Part shown: positions 17,139-23,418 of the stretch, in pieces
How positions within the stretch are numbered: position 1 is the stretch's first letter
Layout: each line of letters opens with the position of its first letter
Assembly: GCA_002633005.1 (NCBI GenBank)
Contig: NMRA01000015.1
Location: 107,509-130,926 of the forward strand
DNA from: Phoronis australis
Lineage: Eukaryota; Phoronida; Phoronidae
Length of the DNA stretch: 23,418 nucleotides
Direction of reading: 5' to 3'
Notes under the pieces: model-generated
What the model was told of the DNA's origin: nothing
The model's input: only the letters and a program-made list of their open reading frames with translations
Database searches by the model: none
Position numbers and translations under genes: made by a program

Positions 17139-18122
17139 CATGGGCGAATTTAGGGAGGGCCCAGGGGCCCGGCCCCACCCCCCCTTGGATGCCGCAAAAA
17201 ATAAAACAGAGAGCGTGAAAAATATTGAGTTTATTAATTAACCCCGGTAATTAATATTATACAGCTGAAACAAGATCTAACGTGTGCAGTTTTATTTTGT
17301 GTGTGCGTGTGTGTGTATGAGGGGGGGGGCTCAGCCCCAATTTCACGTGTCCAATTCGGACCACCAGCGCAATGGTAACGGAACTATGGCTAAGTAATGT
17401 CTATGACGCTCCCGATAGATATGTGCGTGATATCCCAGGCGATCCACAGGCACTGCACACTACCAATCCGTGTCCGTCATCTGCTCCACTGTGCAATGAA
17501 GAAAATTACTTCATTTTTTTCAAAGTAAACGGAATGTGAGTGACGAAGAAACAGAAGCTACTGGCAAGATGTAAATTTTAATCACTCAGAAACTCATAAT
17601 TCTCTCTTTTTCAAACATTAAAATTAAGACGATTTCCAAAGCAATTGCGTGGTTAATGCCAACACGAAAAACGGATTTGGTCTTTTGTGCAACTGAGGAC
17701 TATTTTAAACACAACTTTTGCTACGAACTGGTTGCACCAAATATAAAGCGCGTAATAAGCATAATGGAAAGAAGAAGGTTAACGCGCAAACTTTATGGAC
17801 CATAAACAAGTACATCTCTTAAAATAACGTTATAAGTGGAAGCGTGATGGCGAAGTAGTAGAGCAGACAGGTCGTGAATTGAAGTCCATGGCATTTAATT
17901 TTCAGTTTTACACTTTTTCAGTTTTTTTTCGTTGATAATACTTCAGAAATCAAGGAAAATGCTTGTTTTTAGAGGCAAAAACAATAAAATTTTCTCCTGG
18001 GCGGGAGGGGGGAACCCGACGTCCCCTAATTTGTCGTTATGCACCTATACAATCGTGCTTTATGCGATTGTTTACGAGACAAAATGTTGGGCCCCCCTTA
18101 TGATATCCTAGATTCGCCACTG
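17139..18122. mobile_element. Non-autonomous hAT-like DNA transposon
   Basis: The left end reads CATGGGCGAATTTAGGGAGG. The reverse complement of the right end reads CAGTGGCGAATCTAGGATAT. These are imperfect terminal inverted repeats of the CAGTGGCGGATC type, each followed inward by a G-rich GGGCCC stretch. The 984-bp interior has a (GT)n plus poly-G tract near 17300-17330 and no transposase. An 8-bp target duplication, expected for hAT, is not visible, so the family call is tentative. Confidence 0.6.
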
Positions 18123-18320
18123 TCGGTTGGGGCATTACAACAACAGTTGCAGTGGGCTTTGTTTCAATTTTATTCTTAGTAGACGTTTGCTGTTCAAACA
18201 ATGAAAAAGTTTAATTTTTAATACCACACCGAGTTCTTATACCTCGTAGTGTCTGAAATAACCGGAAAAAAGTGTTGCCATAAACAGGCAGTGGTTATCA
18301 CTGACACCAATATCTTTTCC

Positions 18321-18862
18321 CTAATCCCCTAACAAAAGAAGCAAGGTAAAAAAGTCCAGCCGCTGTGGTGAGTGACTATTGTAATCCAAACCAGTGAATG
18401 CATTCACAGTTGTCCATTGGAAAATGAGATGTAACACCTCATGGTTCATTTTCAGTGCCAAATACGCATCATTTGTAGGGGTCAGGACTTTCACAATGGC
18501 CCCCACACCGTGGAATTTTCTTGATTTATCCACCTCAGTTCCCACTAAACATACTGGAAATTTTACCAGGTCGCATATGACAAATTGACATATGCTAAAC
18601 ATCAAGCCCTGTCAAATAGATATTTAATGAAAAATGTTATATGCATATGACCAAACAGATACATCCACAAGGTAGTAACACAAGTTTCACATTTCCAGAC
18701 AGCTCAATCACCTTTAACGCAATAATGAGAGAATGGACTAGTGCAAATAACCAAAAAAAATTCTGGAGTGTTTCCCAGATGCCAGAACCTTGTGAAAAAC
18801 GTGAGATCATGCAAGAAAACCTTATGTACAGCAAGAAATACAGACTGTGGTGTTTTCTCTAA
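18321..18862. other. Two unrecognised open frames, opposite strands
   Basis: A minus-strand frame (18321-18605, 94 codons, containing HGVGAIVKVLTPTNDAYLAL) and a plus-strand frame (18641-18862, 73 codons, containing SFTFPDSSITFNAIMREW and PEPCEKREIMQEN) have balanced, protein-like composition. I recognise no family. They lie inside an intron and could be scraps of a mobile element or chance. Confidence 0.2.
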
Positions 18863-19032
18863 TAGTTTGAGTGTACGAACCATGCGAGAAAACACCGTAT
18901 CTTTTTAAGGAAGATTCTCGTGTCTACAGAACTCAGCCCTGTTCACTGTGCAGAATTTTGTCATGACAGACAATACCACGGAATAGACAGCTCACCAGCT
19001 CCGGATAGTCCAAATTTTTGAGCTCCATGCCA

Positions 19033-19695
19033 GTCATTGTTCAGTAGACTACAAGCAAGTCATTGTTCAGCAGACTACATACAAGTCATTGTTCATCAGA
19101 CTACAAGCAAGTCATTGTTCATCAGACTACATGCAAGTCATTGTTCATCAGACTACATGCAAGACATTGCTCATCAGACTACATGCAAGTCATTGTTCAG
19201 CAGACTACGTGCAAGACATTGCTCATCAGACTACATGCAAGTCATTGTTCATCAGACTACACGAAAGTCATTGTTCATCAGACTACACGCAAGTCATTGT
19301 TCAGCAGACTACACGCAAGTCATTGTTCATCAGACTACACGCAAGTCATTGCTCATCAGACTACATGCAAGTCATTGTTCATCAGACTACGTGCAAGTCA
19401 TTGTTCATCAGACTACGTGCAAATCATTGTTCATCAGACTACACGCAAGTCATTGTTCATCAGACTACCTGCAAGTCATTGTTCATCAGACTACATGCAA
19501 GTCATTGTTCAGCAGACTACACACAAGTCGTTGTTCAGCAGACTACATGCAAGTCATTGTTCATCAGACTACCTGCAAGTCATTCTTCATCAGACTACAT
19601 GCAAGTCATTGTTCAGCAGACTAGTTCAGCAGACTACATGCAAGTCATTGTTCATCAGACTACATGCAAGACAATGTTCAGCAGACTACACCCCA
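19033..19695. repeat. 26-bp minisatellite, about 26 copies
   Basis: Units of GTCATTGTTCATCAGACTAC plus ATGCAA run from 19033 with constant 26-bp spacing through 22 copies. One copy is then broken at 19605-19623, followed by a 20-bp partial copy at 19624-19643 and two final copies. Variation is confined to a few positions: T/G in CATCAG versus CAGCAG, and the ATG/ACG/GTG/CTG before CAA. Since 26 is not a multiple of three, the protein period is 26 residues and all three plus-strand frames stay open (195-219 codons). This is a property of the stop-free unit, not evidence of a gene. Confidence 0.97.
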
Positions 19696-21349
19696 TTTCA
19701 CACCCACTGATACACATTTCAAAGTGTATGGGCTTAAATGCTGGATAGGCGATAAGATATGACAATTGCTTTTACATTTTCGCTCTTTTGACAGACTGGT
19801 GCTCTCAAAAATCAATGATAATAGCACGTTCAGTTTCCATAAGCTCCTAAGATTGCATCACCACGGCCATTTTCTCTTGTGTTACAATTGAGTGTGGTTA
19901 TTTTTCACTTATTTAGAATGCAAGATGGCTCACAAGAGAAATTCTATTTTGTTGACATTTCTTCACAAAAATAAAGATTAGGAGAAATTTGTCTATTGCT
20001 TACATGGTCTGTGCTTTGCAGACGATATAAACCAAGTAATCAGCTTTCGAAAAATGGAAAAATGACAATTTTGGTGATAATTTGTGTGCAAAATAAGTGG
20101 GGGATTACCATGTGACAGTATTTGCAGCTGCACAACAGAACTTCTGCCAGGTCACAGTCAAAAAGGTCACCCTGTATGTAGGTCACCCTGTATGTTACTA
20201 TCATTCACGACATACACTTCAACTCCACTCTGTAGTTAAGGCTGGCTAATTTGGTTTGACTGAGCGTGCAAAGGAGATTGAATATTGATTAAGTTCACTG
20301 TATATGATCAATTTATCAGGAATAAACAGAAACCGGACTTCGTACAGACTCCAGATGTTCGAGCATGCCTTCGAGTGACTTTTTTCTGTACAAAGACTTC
20401 CTACCAAGAAATGAAAGATGTGTGAAGAGGATAACTGAGACGTTCGAGCGTCGTTACAACAACTCCACGTTAAGTACAAAGCAAATACACTCTGAATAAC
20501 AATTAACTATTTTATATTATACAAAGTGTTATAAATGGTATTTTAATGACAAAAATATTTTACAATCAATTTAAAAGAAGATGTACTTTCAATAATTTTG
20601 AAATGTAATAGTTTAACACTACAAATTTGTGTCCGTTGTCATTAGCATAAATGTTTTAAATAATTACGTTAAATCTAAGCAACAAAATTTACACATTAAG
20701 TACAATTCAACTAACACTGGAGTTATTCACAAAGTACAGTTAGTTTTTGTGATTTAATGGCTCTTTTGAAGGAAGTGGAATTGGAAATTGGAGTTTGCCC
20801 AGCAAGCCTGGCAATTCAGAATTGAAAACATAACCGTATTACACATGTCATGGTGGGACTGTTTCTTATGTGTCATTTGTACGATCTTTGATACGGCACA
20901 AACCGTTATATGGTGCTAAATGGCATGGTACTAATTATACACATGAACGGACAGCACCACACTGTCACCCCACATGTTGGAGGCAGCGCAAGTTACACCC
21001 GACCATCTAAAGTACAAGACAAAAGCAATCAGACAAAATACCATTTCCCCGTCATGACAGCCAATTCTGTTCACAGTAAAAATGACTAGTAATATCTAAT
21101 AGGGTAACAAAATTATTATTACAGAATGGCTTAGTCACCATACTAACTTTCCTGTTGATACCCTTTATTCTAAATTTTGAGGGATGATGAATTCGGCTTC
21201 CACCACACAGCCGTCATGAAGGGTACAGAATTATGTCAATTTTTCTGAATGCTTTTGACTTGTACTGTAGTTCTACATACACTTGCTGTCAAAACGTAAA
21301 AGCAACGTCACCAATAGCAATTTTCCAATATAGCAGTGAGCAGGTGAAA

Positions 21350-21505
21350 GGGTATAGTTGGTAACTAGTGCAAGGGTAGTTTGTAGCTAGCGCAAGGGTA
21401 GTTTGAAGCTAGCGCAAGGGTACTTTGTAGCTAGCGCAAGGGTAGTTTGTAACTAGCGCAAGGGTTACAGTTTGTAGGTAGCGGAAGGGTAGTTTGTAGC
21501 TAGTG
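21350..21505. repeat. 22-bp minisatellite, 7 copies
   Basis: The unit GGGTAGTTTGTAGCTAGCGC plus AA starts at 21350, 21374, 21396, 21418, 21440, 21462 and 21487. The four middle copies are exactly 22 bp; the first is 24 bp and the sixth 25 bp. Most contain the palindrome GCTAGC or a one-base variant. Confidence 0.93.
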
Positions 21506-22083
21506 TTCTGCGTACGTGAATGGACTTAATGCAACGCGATAATTTCCAGCTTTTTAACTCTTTGTGATCACCATGCCATGACACTTCCTCTGCTGCATAG
21601 GTGGGACATTCGAAAGATTAACACAAAAATGTTTAAAGTTTCAGAATGTCCACGAAAGACAAAAATTGCATCTCATGTCTTCAACTCAGCTTGTTTTATA
21701 TACCAGAAATAGAAATTGGATCAACTGAATGGTGTTTTTGTGCTCTCACGACACCAAGTAGAATGTTTCCAAATTAGGGTGTTCTTTCTGTAGCACGTTT
21801 CTATTAAGTGAAGTGGTTTTGATGGAACACAAGCACCCTGCAACAGTTCCTACTGACAACGATCAGCTAAAAAAGATAATTATAGACGGTTTGATGCCTG
21901 AATTGTATTGGAAGTGCCCAAGCCACTCTAGGCCGGGCCAATAGCACAAAACACCCCATTTGAAACTCCCGAGAACCATCTCATGCATATATAGTCATTG
22001 GGTTCTTTCTCATGGGAGTTGTAGATGTAAAGGCTAATAATTAGTCTAAACACAGTATTCGAAGGTACCTGCAGCTTCATAGG

Positions 22084-22508
22084 TACCAGGGTTTTCCGCA
22101 CATAAGCCCACCCGATGAAAAGCCCATCTGCGTTTATTCGGAAAACTATGCTGAATAAACGCCCATGGGCATTTATTTGGTGTTACAACTTCTGGTGTCA
22201 AGTGTCCAGATAGTGGGACGTTTATTCGGAAAATTTCCTCTTAAAAATCTACTAAGCGTCAACTTTTAGTCACAAATTCAGTTTTGTGGAGCATTTATCA
22301 CTTATCATTTATAAAAACGAACAAAGTGCTAGCAAACAAAGGATTTATTAACATAAAATTTAAAAACTCATTTTTAAGTAAAAAATGTCAATGTCAGGAA
22401 ACTTATGCCTTTCCGTTTATATGCCCCCCCTTTTCCGAATAAACGCCCAACCAAATTTTTTCATTTTTCGAATCCATGCCCATGGGCTTATTTACGAAAA
22501 TCCCGGTA
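22084..22508. mobile_element. Short terminal-inverted-repeat element (MITE-like)
   Basis: The left end is TACCAGGGTTTTCCGCACAT followed by AAGCCCA. The reverse complement of the right end is TACCGGGATTTTCGTAAATA followed by AGCCCA. This gives an inverted repeat of about 27 bp. The 425-bp interior repeats GTTTATTCGGAAAA and the palindrome GCCCATGGGC in both orientations and has no coding capacity. Its right end lies 58 bp from the exon 1 splice donor. A related fragment lies at 726-845. The target duplication is unclear. Confidence 0.7.
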
Positions 22509-22565
22509 ACTGTAACTCTGGACTTTGATGAATCAACCTTATGTTTTGGTGCAACAGTGGCTTAC

Positions 22566-22687
22566 CGATATGTAGTGATTCATATGTCGAAAAGATCTGC
22601 AGGTTTGAGTGTTTCCCACACAAGGTAGCCACAAGAGGCGCTTCATTAGTTTGACCATCGTATATCTTCAGTGAGTCGTAAGGACAA
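22566..22687 (-). CDS. CUB gene exon 1 of window: Cys3-Cys4 part of CUB-A
   Basis: This 122-nt internal exon encodes the second half of a CUB domain, an extracellular beta-sandwich used for protein binding. It reads CPYDSLKIYDG, then PLVATLCGKH and ends STYESLHI. This is the usual Cys3-x-x-Asp-x-Leu-x-Ile run followed by the Leu-Cys-Gly that holds Cys4. The Asp at Cys3+3 is a calcium ligand in calcium-binding CUB domains. The acceptor is TTGCAG and the donor is GTAAG. The exon enters with one base (phase 2 intron before it) and leaves with a single G (phase 1), which joins exactly to the exon at 16448-16585. The front half of this CUB domain must lie right of the window, because nothing in 22688-23418 encodes it. 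Confidence 0.85.
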
Positions 22688-22915
22688 CTGCAACAAACAC
22701 AATAGATCTTTTTACGAGACAACTAGTATGGTAAATTTTTATCCCACCTTGGCTGACAGTATTGCGCTAACTGGGGACATCAATTCATTGCCTAAGGCAA
22801 GACATTAGTTAGACATTTGTGGCCAGATATCTTGTATTAGGATATGACAAGTGTGAGTTTAGTAATTATTTTTGACGATGTTGGTTTTGGGCCAAATAAA
22901 CAGTAGAAACCCTGC

Positions 22916-23009
22916 CACAATTGTTGTTAACATTCTGTTTTGTCATATACACACGTTGGACTCTCGTGTATATATGTAAATACAAAATGTTACGGTAACA
23001 ACAATTGTG
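22916..23009. repeat. 94-bp imperfect palindrome
   Basis: The arm CACAATTGTTGTTAACATTC and onward to ACACACG (22916-22955) pairs with the arm at 22965-23009. The loop is only 9 bp and mismatches are few. A foldback element or the fused ends of a small inverted-repeat transposon would look like this. Confidence 0.85.
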
Positions 23010-23054
23010 CTGGATTTTTGCTAATTATTTTTTCCTGCAGTTCAAAAATCCAGC
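23009..23054. repeat. 12-bp perfect stem with 22-bp loop
   Basis: GCTGGATTTTTG at 23009-23020 is the exact reverse complement of CAAAAATCCAGC at 23043-23054. It directly abuts the larger palindrome. Confidence 0.8.
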
Positions 23055-23272
23055 CACTCCATGTCACAAACAGAAGTGGAAAAATATAGCTAAACCTTGC
23101 TAATTATCTTGTAAAAGAATTAGTAGCACTTAATATAGTGGCAGTGCAGTAAAATTGCACCAATTTAGTATACAACATTACAGACAATGAAATGAAATTT
23201 TATTTTAATACTAGGTAGCAGTATTTATTAGTCCTTAACTTGCATACAAAATCCACCACTGGTAAGCAATTG

Positions 23273-23418
23273 TGGCCATTCATAGTGGCCATTCATAGTG
23301 GCCATTCATTGTGGCCATTCATTGTGGTCATACATTGTGGCCATTCATTGTGGCCATACATTGTGGCCATTCATAGTGGCCATTCATTGTGGCCATTCAT
23401 TGTGGTCATTCATTGTGG
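23273..23418. repeat. 13-bp minisatellite, 11+ copies, open at window end
   Basis: Units of TGGCCATTCATTG repeat with exact 13-bp spacing from 23273 to the window edge. Variants are confined to TAG/TTG at the end, TGGTC at the start and CATAC in the middle. Confidence 0.95.

Larger units (their letters stand above)
16586..22565 (-). other. Intron 1 (6.0 kb) of the CUB gene
   Basis: This large phase 1 intron inside CUB-A is crowded with repeats: a hAT-like element (17139-18122), the 26-bp minisatellite (19033-19695), the 22-bp repeat (21350-21505) and a TIR element (22084-22508). Stretches 19700-21340 and 21510-22080 hold nothing I recognise apart from GGTCACCCTGTATGT repeated twice near 20166-20196. 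Confidence 0.75.
22688..23418 (-). other. Upstream intron of exon 1 (partial)
   Basis: This is the intron entering exon 1 (phase 2), running off the right edge. It contains a 94-bp palindrome, a second short stem and a 13-bp minisatellite. No CUB front-half exon is seen. Confidence 0.65.

Noticed and set aside
17131-18130. An 8-bp target duplication around the hAT-like element
   Set aside because: The flanks CAATAGGT and TCGGTTGG do not match, and shifting the ends by one or two bases does not help.
19033-19695. A CRISPR array
   Set aside because: The repeat is directly tandem, with no unique spacers between units, and the DNA is animal.
19037-19748. Three overlapping plus-strand frames of 195-219 codons, as a repetitive protein gene
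   Set aside because: They are the three frames of one stop-free 26-bp minisatellite, equally open in each frame, inside an intron of the minus-strand gene. There is no domain, signal peptide or splice support.

Overview
The window looks like nuclear DNA from a non-vertebrate animal, probably marine and possibly lophotrochozoan; the phylum is inference. The reasons are: an AT-rich background; one split gene with GT-AG introns spread over more than 15 kb; extracellular CUB-domain coding exons; tRNA-derived SINEs; a decayed LINE end; short DNA transposons; and many minisatellites. There is no bacterial-style gene packing, operon or CRISPR array. Most long open frames are shadows of repeats or introns.

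The only gene supported well is on the minus strand, 22687 down to 7301, open at both ends. Eight exons (22566-22687, 16448-16585, 14860-14904, 12641-12821, 11756-11949, 11029-11245, 9708-9943, 7301-7462) join in one reading frame of about 430 residues with no stop. They encode the back half of one CUB domain, a short linker, two complete CUB domains and the front half of a fourth. All introns between domains are phase 1. The introns that split the two complete CUB domains are phase 2, as is the one entering the first visible CUB half. The domain order and linkers recall the suppressor-of-lurcher (SOL-1)/LEV-10-like group of neuronal CUB proteins. That is recognition from memory, not a search result. 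The signal peptide and any membrane segment lie outside the window.

The left third (1-7300) has no exon I can support. It holds a hAT/ZMYM1-like transposase remnant (896-1186), a worn minisatellite (about 1568-1900), a DNA-transposon end (2582), a LINE 3' end with three in-frame stops (about 2592-2972), and two SINE copies in opposite orientation (3143-3302 and 3421-3545). It ends with a 2.9-kb array of monomers of about 145 bp (4062-6956). Almost every monomer carries a GCCACTAGRKGGC-like box that fits the animal CTCF core consensus, all in one orientation. A SINE with a perfect 13-bp target duplication sits inside the array, and its 3' tail matches the 3' end of the LINE upstream.

The introns in the right two thirds hold an 18-copy 15-bp minisatellite (13726-13995), a hAT-like non-autonomous element (17139-18122), a 26-copy 26-bp minisatellite open in all three plus-strand frames (19033-19695), a seven-copy 22-bp repeat (21350-21505), a 425-bp terminal-inverted-repeat element (22084-22508), a 94-bp palindrome (22916-23009) and an 11-copy 13-bp repeat running off the window end.
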